The notes under the pieces are model-generated. The model was not told the origin of the DNA, ran no database searches, and saw only the letters and a program-made list of their open reading frames with translations. A stretch of 32,246 nt of DNA from contig JAHFVD010000069.1 in NCBI GenBank assembly GCA_023264735.1, forward strand, positions 4,921 to 37,166, given 5' to 3'. The translations under genes and the position numbers were made by a program. Every line of letters begins with the position of its first letter. Positions within the stretch are counted from its first letter, which is position 1. The DNA is from Mycobacterium sp. (GTDB lineage Bacteria > Actinomycetota > Actinomycetes > Mycobacteriales > Mycobacteriaceae). Shown one piece after another: positions 11,827 through 21,400 of the stretch.

Positions 11827-13269
11827 GTGGTTGCACTTACCGCAATCCATGACTGGGTTGACGCGCCGGGCACGGTCGTGTCGTGGAGCCCGTCGCCGGC
11901 GTGCCTGAAGAAGATCCAGGACGCGCCGGTCAGCGACGTACCTGCGAGCTACCAGCAGGCCCAGCACATCCGCAGCTATCGCAATCACACGGCCAATGGG
12001 CTGGAGATGGCGCGGCTGCTGATCCCGGCATGGAACATGCCGGGCAAGTGCGACGTCCGGGCGATGACGTTCGTCATCAACGCCTACCTGCGCAGGCACG
12101 ACACCTATCACAGCTGGTTCGAATTCGATGACGCCGATCAGATCGTCCGCCACACCGTCGAGAACCCGAACGACATCCAGTTCGTGGCCGGCAAGCACGG
12201 CGAGATGAATTCGGCGCAGTGGAAGAAGCATGTGCTCGACACCCCGAGCCCGCTGGAGTGGGACTGCTTCCGCTTCGGCGTCATCCAGCGCGCCGATCAC
12301 TTCACGTTCTACGTCAGCGTCGATCACCTGCACGCCGACGCGATGTTGATGATGGCGCTGTTCGTGGAAATGCACATGAACTACGAGGCGCTGGCCGGCG
12401 GTGGCGCACCACTGCGCCTGCCGGACGCCGGCAGCTACCACGACTACTGCGTGCGCCAGCACGACTACACCGAGCAGCTGACGATGGAGTCGTCGGACGT
12501 TCGCGGCTGGCTGGACTTCCTGGAGAGCAACGGCGGAACGATGCCGACGTTCCCGTTGCCGTTGGGTGATCCGTCGGTGCACTGCAGCGGTGATCTGCTG
12601 ACCGTCCAGCTGATGGACGATCACGAGTCGGACCGCTTCGAGTCGGCCTGCACCGCGGCGGGTGTCCGCTTCATCGGCGGGGTTTTCGCCGCCGCGGCGA
12701 TCGCCCACCGCCAGCTGACCGGTGACGACGACTACTACGTCATCACCCCGACCACCACGCGCAGCACGCCTGCGGAGTTCATGACGACCGGGTGGTTCAC
12801 CGGCGTCGTCCCGCTGTCGGTGCCCGTCGCCGCCCGCAACTTCGCCGAGGTCGCCCGCGCCGCCCAGGAGTCGTTCGACTCGGGGATGCCGTTGGCGAAC
12901 GTGCCGATCGAGCGGGTCTACGAGCTGGCGGAGTCGGAGTCCACCCCGCGTATCCGCCCGGCCGGACCCGGCGTGCCGATGCTGTCCTACCTCGATGTGG
13001 GCCTGCCCCCGCTGAACCCGGTCATCATGTCCCAGTGGTATGCGCAGAACGGGCACATCTACACCGATCTGGGCGCGGCCAATCAGGTCGGCATGTGGGT
13101 GAACCGGCGCACCGGCGGCACGATCATCACCGTCGCCTACCCGGACAACCCGATCGCCCGTGAGTCGGTTGCCGAGTTCGTCGAACTGATGAAGTGCATC
13201 TATATTCGGGTGGCCGACGGCCGTTCCGAACTCGTGTCGTCGTCTCGTGTATCAGAGGTGACGGCCTGA
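11827..13269 (+). CDS. PapA-family polyketide-associated acyltransferase
   Basis: Acyl-CoA/ACP-dependent O-acyltransferase of the PapA group (PapA1/A2/A3-like), expected to transfer a fatty or methyl-branched acyl chain onto a sugar hydroxyl of an envelope glycolipid. The 480 residues match the length of this group (PapA5 is shorter). The catalytic HxxxD is His167-Asp171 in VSVDHLHADAM, with Ala instead of the common Gly after the Asp. The N-terminus (WVDAPGTVVSWSPSP) is typical of PapA1-3 proteins. The gene begins 29 bases after the PKS stop with an AGGGGA ribosome site before GTG 11827, so it is very probably co-transcribed with the PKS. Substrate and acceptor cannot be read from the sequence. 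Confidence 0.9.
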   Translation: MVALTAIHDWVDAPGTVVSWSPSPACLKKIQDAPVSDVPASYQQAQHIRSYRNHTANGLEMARLLIPAWNMPGKCDVRAMTFVINAYLRRHDTYHSWFEFDDADQIVRHTVENPNDIQFVAGKHGEMNSAQWKKHVLDTPSPLEWDCFRFGVIQRADHFTFYVSVDHLHADAMLMMALFVEMHMNYEALAGGGAPLRLPDAGSYHDYCVRQHDYTEQLTMESSDVRGWLDFLESNGGTMPTFPLPLGDPSVHCSGDLLTVQLMDDHESDRFESACTAAGVRFIGGVFAAAAIAHRQLTGDDDYYVITPTTTRSTPAEFMTTGWFTGVVPLSVPVAARNFAEVARAAQESFDSGMPLANVPIERVYELAESESTPRIRPAGPGVPMLSYLDVGLPPLNPVIMSQWYAQNGHIYTDLGAANQVGMWVNRRTGGTIITVAYPDNPIARESVAEFVELMKCIYIRVADGRSELVSSSRVSEVTA

Positions 13270-13341
13270 CTATGGTCGACTGCCTACCGGTAGCGAACAG
13301 ATTCGACGATTTCAGGTTCTCTATTTCTCGGACGGTGACAC

Positions 13342-14751
13342 ATGTCAGTTGAGGCGCGGCCTACGCGGAGGAGGTTTCGGCGGCGGGCCACCGAAACGGC
13401 GCATTCGGACAATCTGCTCGGCTACACCGACCAAACTCTCTTCATCGCCACCCGCGCCACCGACCAGGAAGCGATCATCCAGGCGACGTGGATCTACGAG
13501 CATCCCGTCGACTACGAGGCCCTGCACCGCTTCTACAACAATTTCGGCTACGGCTTGGCCGGACGCCTGATCGAGCGGTCACCGTTGCCGTTTGGTCGCC
13601 ATCGCTGGGTGTCGTCGTTGGGCGCTCCGCTGGATATCGAGATCGCCGAGCCGAGGCCGCGCTCAGAGCTCAGTGACTGGTGCGACGAGCGTTCTCAGCT
13701 GCCTGTCGACGCGGAGCGGGGGCCGGGCTGGCGCATCGGAATTCTGCCGATGACAGACGGTTCGACGGCGATCAGTATGTGCGGCTCCCATTGCCTCGGC
13801 GACGGTATTGCCGCGGCGATGCGGGCGTTCGAAGCGATCAACGGGATCACCCCGGATTTGGGCTACCCGAAGCCGGGCTCCAGGACGCGATCCCAGGCGA
13901 TCGTCGAGGACCTGTGGCAGACGGCTCGAGATTTTCCGGCGACCCTCAAGGCCTTGCGCGCCCTGATCGCCTTGCTTTACAAGCGCAGAGCGGAGCTCCG
14001 CCGGCCGAAATCCTCACCGACTAAAGGGATTCCGGAATTCGAACTCAGGCAAAACGTCCTCCTGCCCGCGGTCTCGCTGTCGGTGGACCTCATTGCGTGG
14101 GACGCGCGTGCCAAGGAGTTGAAGGGCAACGGGCATTCTTTGATTGCCGGTTTCGCCGCCAAGATCGCCGAGCACATCGGTCGGGTGAACACGCAGGACG
14201 GCACTGTCACACTGATGACTCCGATCAGTGATCGGGCGTTGGCGGACACGGACAATCGTGCAAATGCGGTCGCCATCGCCAACGTCAAGTTCGATCCGAC
14301 AGGCGTGTGCACCGATCTGACGGGTGCGCGCGACGCCATGCGTGAAGGTGTGAAGAGCGCACGCGCGGAAACCGACGAGGTCGCCGATATCCTGCCCCTC
14401 ATCCCGTGGCTACCCAAGCGTGCCGTGGGCGGAATGGCCGGTGCGGCACTCGGATTCAGCGCTGACTTGCCGGTGTCATGTTCCAACGTCGGCGACTTGC
14501 CGCCTGAATTGCTCGGAATCGACGGTACTCAAGCTGAGTACCTGTTCTTCCGCGGAACGGATCGTCGGGTGACCCGCGAGGCGCTCGAGCGCCGGCACGG
14601 GTTACTGACGATACTGGCCGCGCGGATGGGCGGACATAACCTGATTACCGTTGTCGCCTACCAGCCCGGCTGGGACAATACCAAGGAGAAGCTCCGTGAG
14701 GTGGTCGAGCAGACCCTCGCAGAGTTCAACCTGCCTGGCAAGATTGTTTGA
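13342..14751 (+). CDS. Condensation-superfamily acyltransferase, first of a tandem pair
   Basis: Predicted CoA-dependent acyltransferase of the superfamily that includes NRPS condensation domains, PapA proteins and wax-ester synthases. It has 469 residues, with the active-site motif HxxxDG as H150-C-L-G-D154-G. The conserved opening segment (TDQTLFIATRATDQ, then YEHPVD) resembles the N-terminus of WS/DGAT and PapA5-type proteins. A late SCSNVGDLPPE segment corresponds to the structural motif preceding the C-terminal subdomain. It follows papA by 72 bases on the same strand, with a GGACGGTG ribosome site, so it is probably in the same operon. It is clearly paralogous to the next gene (shared YEHP.D..AL.RF, SLPFGR.RWV and HC.xDG blocks). 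The N-terminal 20 residues are Arg-rich and may not be part of the fold. The acyl donor and acceptor are unknown. Confidence 0.82.
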   Translation: MSVEARPTRRRFRRRATETAHSDNLLGYTDQTLFIATRATDQEAIIQATWIYEHPVDYEALHRFYNNFGYGLAGRLIERSPLPFGRHRWVSSLGAPLDIEIAEPRPRSELSDWCDERSQLPVDAERGPGWRIGILPMTDGSTAISMCGSHCLGDGIAAAMRAFEAINGITPDLGYPKPGSRTRSQAIVEDLWQTARDFPATLKALRALIALLYKRRAELRRPKSSPTKGIPEFELRQNVLLPAVSLSVDLIAWDARAKELKGNGHSLIAGFAAKIAEHIGRVNTQDGTVTLMTPISDRALADTDNRANAVAIANVKFDPTGVCTDLTGARDAMREGVKSARAETDEVADILPLIPWLPKRAVGGMAGAALGFSADLPVSCSNVGDLPPELLGIDGTQAEYLFFRGTDRRVTREALERRHGLLTILAARMGGHNLITVVAYQPGWDNTKEKLREVVEQTLAEFNLPGKIV

Positions 14752-14766
14752 CCGAGTGACGGTTTC

Positions 14767-16128
14767 GTGACCGCGCAGCCGGAGAGCCCGCAGTCGGCCA
14801 ACACCCTGACATTCCTCGACCAGATCACCTTCGAGTTATTGCGCGCGACCGGCCGTCGTCAGCTCATGCAGGCGGTATGGCTCTACGAGCATCCAATCGA
14901 TCTCGCTGCGCTGCAACGGTTTCACGAGAAGCTCGGCCACGGATTCTTCGCACGTCAGATCCAGCAGTCGTCGCTTCCGTTCGGTCGTCCTCGATGGGTG
15001 AGGCGTATCGGACCGCCGGCTGGCATCGATGCGTGGCACGAGCCGTGGCCCCGGGCCGACTACATGGCCTGGGCCGACGAGCATGCCGCGATGCCCATAG
15101 ATCCGGAGTTCGGGCCGAGCTGGAGGTTGGGTGTCGTTCCCCTCGACGACGGTTCGACGGCTGTGAGCATGGTGATCTCGCATTGCGTGGCCGACGGCGG
15201 GGGCGGTGTCCTCGCCGTGGCTGAAGCCGTCACCGGCATGGGGCGCGATCTCGGTCTGCCCAATCCGCCCGACACGCGTCTGACATCACTCAAACGCGAC
15301 GTAGTTCAAAGCCTGCGGGATGTGCCCGAAGCGGTGCGCGTCCTACGGTCGGTGATCGTCGAGCGGGTCAAATCGCGGTCTGCCGCCGGGGATCGAACTC
15401 CGCCGGCCGACGTCGCTGGCAGCGAAAGTCGCTGTGTTGCAATCCCGTGCGTGGTGTTGTTCGTCGACACCCAGCAATGGGATGCGTGTGCCGAGCGGTT
15501 GGGCGGAAACAGCTATTCGCTGCTGGCAGGCTTCGTCGCGAAGCTCAGCGAGGGGCTGGGTCGCTCCCGCGCCTCGGATGGCGCGGTCACGCTGGTGATC
15601 GCCTTCAACGACCGCAAGGGGCTCGACGACAGCCGTGCGATTGCGATGTCCTTTGCGAATGCCGTCCTGGATCCCGCCGTTGTCACCAAGGATCTCAGTC
15701 CAGCTCGGGATGCGATCAGAAAAGCGCGCCAAGCCGCGTTGGAGACCCCCAATCAAGCTCTCGACATGGCGCCGCTGATCCCGTGGCTGCCGAGAAACGC
15801 CGTCAAGGGCATCGTCAATTCGTTGTTCGCCTACTCCGAGGACGTCCCGGTGTCCTGTTCCAACATGGGAGAGCTGCCTCCGATAGTCGGCCAGATCGAC
15901 GGCACCGATGCTGACTACCTGTTGCTGAGAGGTGCGGACCAAAACGTGACCGAGCGCGAGATGGAGCGGTCGAACGGACAACTCGTCATCGTATCGGGTC
16001 GGATCAACGGCAAGATCTCGATCTCGGTCGAGGCGTATCAGCCTAGGTCCGAGAATTCCAAGCGATGGCTGCGGGAGATAGCCCAGCAAACGCTGACCGA
16101 CTTCGGCCTCACCGGCGTCATCGAATAG
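14767..16128 (+). CDS. Condensation-superfamily acyltransferase, second of a tandem pair
   Basis: Paralogue of the preceding gene (453 residues), separated from it by 15 bases and therefore co-transcribed. The HxxxDG motif is H139-C-V-A-D143-G. The N-terminal FLDQITFELLRATGRRQ and the SCSNMGELPPI block align with the same positions in its neighbour. Both proteins keep the catalytic His and the structural Asp, so both look active. The GTG at 14767 gives the family N-terminus directly. Likely function: a second acylation of the product of the PKS/PapA pathway, or transfer of a different acyl chain; this is inference from gene order. The gene ends three bases from the stop of the convergent GAP gene, leaving no room for a terminator. 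Confidence 0.82.
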   Translation: MTAQPESPQSANTLTFLDQITFELLRATGRRQLMQAVWLYEHPIDLAALQRFHEKLGHGFFARQIQQSSLPFGRPRWVRRIGPPAGIDAWHEPWPRADYMAWADEHAAMPIDPEFGPSWRLGVVPLDDGSTAVSMVISHCVADGGGGVLAVAEAVTGMGRDLGLPNPPDTRLTSLKRDVVQSLRDVPEAVRVLRSVIVERVKSRSAAGDRTPPADVAGSESRCVAIPCVVLFVDTQQWDACAERLGGNSYSLLAGFVAKLSEGLGRSRASDGAVTLVIAFNDRKGLDDSRAIAMSFANAVLDPAVVTKDLSPARDAIRKARQAALETPNQALDMAPLIPWLPRNAVKGIVNSLFAYSEDVPVSCSNMGELPPIVGQIDGTDADYLLLRGADQNVTEREMERSNGQLVIVSGRINGKISISVEAYQPRSENSKRWLREIAQQTLTDFGLTGVIE

Positions 16129-16131
16129 CCC

Positions 16132-16845
16132 TCACAGCTGCGTGGCGCCTGCGACAACGAGAGCCAAGCCGATGAGGGTCAGCACTGCAACGACTTCTCG
16201 GCGTTGTCGGGCACGGATCCACGCGGTCAGCCGCTGCACTCTCTCGCGCGTCATCTCAGGCGCGACGAGATAGCTGCCGATCGGGATCAGGCCAGCTAGG
16301 CTGCCAAGGATCAAGCAGGTGAGCAGCGCGGCGGTCTGGCTGGCCGGCGAGCTTTCCGAGCCTATGATCACCGCGAGAATGGCCATGTATTCGACGCTCG
16401 GCAGCGCGATGGCGGCCCCTGTCAGAGTAGGAAACCAGTGCGACTCGCTTTGCGCGACGTTGCGGATCGCCGCGGCAAGCTGATCGACCCGCGGCCGCCG
16501 GGCCGTGCCGGCGAACTCGACTTCCTCGTTCTCCCGTGGAGCCCCAAGCAGAAGCGGACTCGGCAGCACCGACGGTTTGATCGCCAGTACGGCCGCGACC
16601 ACCAGGACCGCGACGCCGATACCCAGCTGAAATGCCGGACCGTTGAAGCTGATGAGCCCGGACAACCCGTGGTGGAAGACGAAGAGAACCAGTGAGCCCG
16701 TCGTGCTGCTGACCGCAAAGCCGACTCCGACAAACAGAGCCAAGTGGGCCACGGCACGCTTCCTGGTGAGGAACAAACAGATCAGGCCAAGTCGGTTCGG
16801 CTCGAAGTTGACCACGAGTCCGAACAGGATCGTTGTCAACCACAT
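16132..16845 (-). CDS. GAP-family small integral membrane protein (lipid export accessory)
   Basis: A 237-residue polytopic membrane protein with about six hydrophobic segments and the FEPNRLGL motif in its first helix region. It belongs to the GAP/Sap group: Gap is needed for glycopeptidolipid surface transport in M. smegmatis, and Sap (Rv3821) assists sulfolipid-1 export. Its presence tail-to-tail with three acyltransferase genes supports a role in moving the finished lipid across the envelope. On the minus strand a TAGAAT -10 (16852-16857) ends six bases before the ATG, so it may be read as a leaderless transcript; alternatively it is the last gene of an operon with the membrane gene 41 bases upstream. 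No MmpL transporter is in the window. Confidence 0.82.
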   Translation of the reverse strand: MWLTTILFGLVVNFEPNRLGLICLFLTRKRAVAHLALFVGVGFAVSSTTGSLVLFVFHHGLSGLISFNGPAFQLGIGVAVLVVAAVLAIKPSVLPSPLLLGAPRENEEVEFAGTARRPRVDQLAAAIRNVAQSESHWFPTLTGAAIALPSVEYMAILAVIIGSESSPASQTAALLTCLILGSLAGLIPIGSYLVAPEMTRERVQRLTAWIRARQRREVVAVLTLIGLALVVAGATQL

Positions 16846-16886
16846 GCTGGAATTCTACCGACGTGTGGGTGACCGAGCCGGTCTGC

Positions 16887-18206
16887 TCACTTAACCGTCA
16901 CCCAGCCGGCGTAGTAGGAAGGTCCGGCAGATACCGGCAGACATGCCAGCAGAATGAAAACCATGAGAAAGATCTTCGACTGCCGCGCCGGGACCGCCTT
17001 TTCCATTTCCGGGCGACTGGCCGCAAAAATGAGATAAACACCAGCCAAATTGATCAAAATAACGGTCCACCACCGGATCCAATCGGTGGCGATAGCAAAG
17101 ACTGGGAATATCATTGCGAGCGCTACCAACGGTAGACCGAGGCCACCGCTGATCGCGGCTTTGAAAACAGTCCATCGAACGCCGGTGAAATATTGGATCA
17201 GCCACAAGGTGACAACGCATACCACCAGGCCGTGGAGAAATCCGGCTATCAGAACTCCCGGCCCGAGGCTGAGGACGGTTTTTAACCACGCTGACAGGCT
17301 GGCGTCAAAATATGGGCTAATATTGTGGCACACCCAGTCGTGATAGTCGGCGACGTGCTGGTAGCGGCCGAACATGTAGTCGACGACTTTATCGCTTGGC
17401 ACGCCGAATGGGTCTTGCATGTTTTGGTGCGGTACTTGCTCACATAGTTGCGCGCCGAGCTTCTTTCGTCCGAAGACGCCGATCGCCGCCGTCGACAGCA
17501 AGCCGGGACCGATTGCTGCGAGCAGGCCGTATCGGCGAATTGCCGGGGTTGCCCAGGGAATCAGCACGGACAATCCGAGCACTGCTCCGAGGGCGAATTC
17601 TATGGGTATTACTTCGTGGATCAACGCCAGCGCGCTGATGACAAGGCCGTATACAGCGCTGCTGGCGACCACCCCGCGACCGGTCTGGAGGTGGGCGAGT
17701 GTGGTGCAGAACACGAGCAACGCCGCGGCGGCAAAGAGCTCAGGCCGGGGGCCGAAGATGGCAAAGCTGACGGAGAACGGCATAACGGGAATTAGCAGTG
17801 CGACGATCAACCGCCGCTCGGATTTTATTCCGTGACAAAGGATGTACCTGGCAACCAGCATGAGTGCGCCACAATAGATCGCGACTGACCCCCACATAAG
17901 AGTATACGCGATCGGAAAATAGTATTTATCCGGAAAGAGTGCGATGATCTGTCCGCCGAGTCCGCGGCGCACGAATCCTGCACGATAATTTGCCGCATAG
18001 TACGAAAGCCAGTATACATCAGGCCGCAGGACACGGATCATAAAGAAGATGTATCCCGCAAAGCAGAGTGCAACGCCGATCAACGCAATAGTATAATATC
18101 GCGTCCGACGGACTGGTAATTCCACATAGTTCAGGAATTTCGACATTCGTTCGCGCGATGTACTGACAGGACTATCCACGGAACCCTGGGGGGGAGTCGA
18201 AGTCAT
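16887..18206 (-). CDS. Polytopic membrane protein, possible envelope glycan enzyme, function unknown
   Basis: A 439-residue protein with about ten hydrophobic helices and no soluble domain. The first extracytoplasmic loop carries DVYWLSYYAANYRAGFVRRGLGG. I associate a GFVRRGL motif with uncharacterised polytopic proteins of polysaccharide clusters, but I cannot name a family with confidence. I chose ATG 18206 (MTSTPPQ) because a TATAGT -10 (18213-18218) ends six bases upstream. A longer in-frame version starting at 18371 would add 55 residues that overlap a decayed gene fragment. The gene has lower GC and more A/T-ending codons than the PKS operon, which suggests recent acquisition. It could be a GT-C-type transferase or a flippase component. 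Confidence 0.6.
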   Translation of the reverse strand: MTSTPPQGSVDSPVSTSRERMSKFLNYVELPVRRTRYYTIALIGVALCFAGYIFFMIRVLRPDVYWLSYYAANYRAGFVRRGLGGQIIALFPDKYYFPIAYTLMWGSVAIYCGALMLVARYILCHGIKSERRLIVALLIPVMPFSVSFAIFGPRPELFAAAALLVFCTTLAHLQTGRGVVASSAVYGLVISALALIHEVIPIEFALGAVLGLSVLIPWATPAIRRYGLLAAIGPGLLSTAAIGVFGRKKLGAQLCEQVPHQNMQDPFGVPSDKVVDYMFGRYQHVADYHDWVCHNISPYFDASLSAWLKTVLSLGPGVLIAGFLHGLVVCVVTLWLIQYFTGVRWTVFKAAISGGLGLPLVALAMIFPVFAIATDWIRWWTVILINLAGVYLIFAASRPEMEKAVPARQSKIFLMVFILLACLPVSAGPSYYAGWVTVK

Positions 18207-18212
18207 TGTCCG

Positions 18213-18218
18213 ACTATA
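18213..18218 (-). promoter_or_regulatory. Candidate -10 (TATAGT) for the 439-residue membrane protein
   Basis: On the minus strand TATAGT is followed by six bases and then the ATG at 18206. The spacing fits leaderless transcription, and it helps choose this start over the longer frame. No good -35 is visible. Confidence 0.42.
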
Positions 18219-18284
18219 GCCATTCCATCCTGTTCGCCCGGTGTACAGGTGGGCCTTGATCGCGCGCTTGGTGTCGCGAATTGT

Positions 18285-18365
18285 CGGCTCGTCGCGCAGG
18301 TGAGCTACCCGGTCTTGATGCGCTACGAATGTGGCGATGTCAGAGTGGGCAGAGCCGTGCACCCG
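18285..18365 (-). pseudogene. Decayed 3' fragment of a paralogue of the 24.1-24.8 kb membrane gene
   Basis: Bases 18299-18341 match 24104-24146 (the 3' end of the membrane gene 24089-24823) at 33 of 43 positions, including 13 identical bases in a row. In the corresponding frame the intact gene reads TSAHSWRIKTKWFT and the fragment reads TSPHS*RIKTG*LT, so both Trp codons (TGG) have become TAG stops. A shared GAGCCGAC lies a little further downstream with a small deletion, and weaker similarity continues upstream. I see no remaining coding function. The match is short, so the outer limits are uncertain. Confidence 0.5.
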
Positions 18366-18469
18366 TCCCAAGGCTCACCGAGGCGTCTCGGTTGATGTCG
18401 CAGGCCGCCGGGTATCGGTGCGCCTCCACGTCGTGGCCCACGGCCCGGGGCGGGTTCGCACACCGCCAA

Positions 18470-21400
18470 TTACGTGGAGCCGTCGAATTCCTTGCCAGCA
18501 GCGACGATGGCAGCGTGTAGCGCACTTCGTCCGCTGCCGGCTTTTCGTTCCAATGCCCGGAATTCCACGGCACCGACCTGCCGGACATTCTGACCTGTCA
18601 CTGCCGCTTGAAGTACGACGGCAAGCCCTTGCCGAATCGCTTCTAGCGAGCTGTACAAATTTCCGGCGGCCGAAGTTGTCGTTGTTGCCAACAACGTTCG
18701 CACTCTGTCCGCGATCGCGTTACCGCGGATGAGGGAGAGCGTCAGCGCCGACAGCGGATCGTTCGGATCCGCCGGCTGGGTCGCGGGCTCGTCGACAAAG
18801 CCGATCGATAAGGCCGCGAGCAGATCGCTTCGGAAGTCGTTGATGGAGCCCGCAATCTTCTCGGATTGTTCCTCCACTTGCCAGCCGAGGGAAACAGGCA
18901 CGTACCTGGCCCACGCATCAAGCCCGATTGGATCCCATGCCACGAGCAACTTCACATACAGAGCTGCGAGGTCGCCCACGGTCGATGCGATGGCCACCGG
19001 TGCGTTGATCACCGCGAGCGCGACAGGAATCGCGTTGGCAGTTATGGCCGCGCCGACACCGGCCGCCCGAACAACGGTCGTTGCAACCACGTCGGTGATC
19101 GCATCGAGCAGTGGAGAAACCGCGCTCGCGGTTTGGCCGACGATGTGACTGACCAAGGCAGCTAAGACTTCGGGGGCATGCCTCGGGTCTGATTGCACCA
19201 GTTGGCTGATCGCCGATATCAGTGCGCCGGGCAGTTGCGAAAGGCTCACCGAGATCGCGCTGGCGGCATCGATCGTCGCGTCGGTCAGACGCTTGAGACT
19301 GGCGAACTGGTTGTCGACAAGTTGCCGCAGCAGCGCACCGGCGTCGGGCACCGGATGCGGCGTTCCATCGTCGAACGACACCACGTACGTGGTGTCGATC
19401 CCGGGTGTGGTGACGGTGTGTTTCTGAGCGCCGCCGTCTGACCACTCGCCGAAAACCAGCTTTCCTTCGGAGGTCGTCTGCGGTGACGGCACGTCCACTG
19501 TGCGCTTGACTCCGACAACTGCCTGCTCGGTATACGTGCCCTTATGTGGGATCCCGTCGATGGTGTAGACGGCGTCGGGGTCGGTCGAGGTGAAGGTCAG
19601 ATTGATCAGTCGCGGCTTGACGTCGACGTAGGAAGTGGTCGACAGCCCGCTGCTGTCTGTGACGGTAAGAGAAATCCGGTACCAGGTGGTGTCTATGTTG
19701 CTTTCATCGGTAGGGATGGTGATGGTGCCGCTCTTGCCGATGATGTTGTCGGCGAACGGGTGTACGTGGTCGGCGTGATGAAACACCACCGTCCACTTGT
19801 AGGCGCTATCGGGAAGGGTGCCGTCGTCGGCATCGGTAGCGGTTCCCGAGAAGGAGATGTTGTCGCCAGCGTTGTAGGGTGCGTTAGTGGTCGGCGTCAG
19901 AATCGTGACGGTGGGTGCTGTGCTTCCGACGACGATCTGTTGTGTTGTCTGACTGGTCTTTTCGCCATCGCTGACCGTCAGGGTGACGGTGTATTTTCCG
20001 TTTGCGGTGTATGTCCAAGTCGGATTGGTGTCCGTCGAGACGTCCGTGCTGCTACCGGTATCTCCGAAGTCCCACGAATAGGTGAGTGGTGATTCTTCGG
20101 GGTCGCTCGATCCGCTCGACGAGAAGCCGATCGTGAGAGGGGAGTACCCATTGGTCCGTGTAGCTGTGATAACAGCCTTCGGTGCTCGGTTGCCGGCCGC
20201 CGATTCGATAACGGAGAGGGTGCCCGGGTAGATGGTCAGCTGGTAGATCTTCCCGTCTGGTCCCTGCCGCAGCTGAACGGTTGTGCCGGCCTGAGGATCA
20301 AACATGTGGGCATCGATGAGGCTCGAATACTCGGAGTCGAGAGTGAGCTCTTTCATCCAGCCCAGGGCATAGTCGGCGATGAACACCTTGCCCTTGTAAT
20401 CAGGTCCAAGCGCGTCGCCGGTGTAGACCAGTACCGATGAGATGGCTCCGGGAACCCCCGGCGACGTTTCGTGGGGGTAGGTGTAAACGGGGTTCACGAA
20501 TGAGCAGTTGGTGCAATTGCCTTCAGCGAGCGGCCAGCCGTAATTCCCGCCGGGGGTGATGAGATTCAGTTCCTCCCACGCTGCTCCGCCGACATCACCG
20601 GCCAGGAGTTGACCGGTTGGGGTGAGGACGAATCTGAATGGGTTCCGCAATCCGTATGCGTAGATCTCCGGCAGAGCCCCAGCAACACCGACGAACGGGT
20701 TGTCGACGGGCACGGTGGCAGTACCGTCGGGGTTAAGCGTGTGCACGTTGAGCCGCAATATCTTGCCGTGGGGATTAGCCAGACTCTGGGAGTTCACGAA
20801 GTCAAAGTTGTCGCCCACCGACCAAAACAGATTGCCTTGGGAGTCGAACTGCATGGTGCCGCCGTGGTGGTAGTTGGCGGCTTCGTCGGACATGCGGTAA
20901 AGCACGTTCTGCGAGTTGGGATCGATTGTCAGCGTTTCGGTGGTTTGATTGCCGGTGTAGCCGCTGACTGTCAACCGCACCAGCTGATCGTGGTTGTCGG
21001 CCGCCGTGTATGAGACGTAGATGTAGTGGTTTGTCGCGAAGTCCGGGTCAATCTGGATTCCCCCGATACCGCGCTCATTGGCCGTCACGGTAGCGAGGGT
21101 GACCAGCGGTGTATCGCGGAGCTGGCCGTTCTGGTAGGCGCGTATGGCGCCGCCCTTCTCGCCGATCAAGATCGTTCCGTCGGGCAGGAATTGGAAATCC
21201 ACCGGTTCGTTGAGGGCACCTGTCAAGAGCGTCCGCTGCAGGTCGTCGGGTAACCCCGTCACCGGGTCCTCGGCGTCCGCCGGGAGCGCCGCGGCGGTCG
21301 GCGCGAAGGTGCCTACGCCCGTTGACACAGTGGATTGCGCTGCTGACGACACGCCCACCCCGGTCACCGAGCCGTTGGTTTCGCGACGAACCCAACCCAG

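Noticed and set aside
16126..16134. Bidirectional terminator between the convergent genes
   Set aside because: Only three bases separate the two stop codons and no hairpin with a T-run is present.
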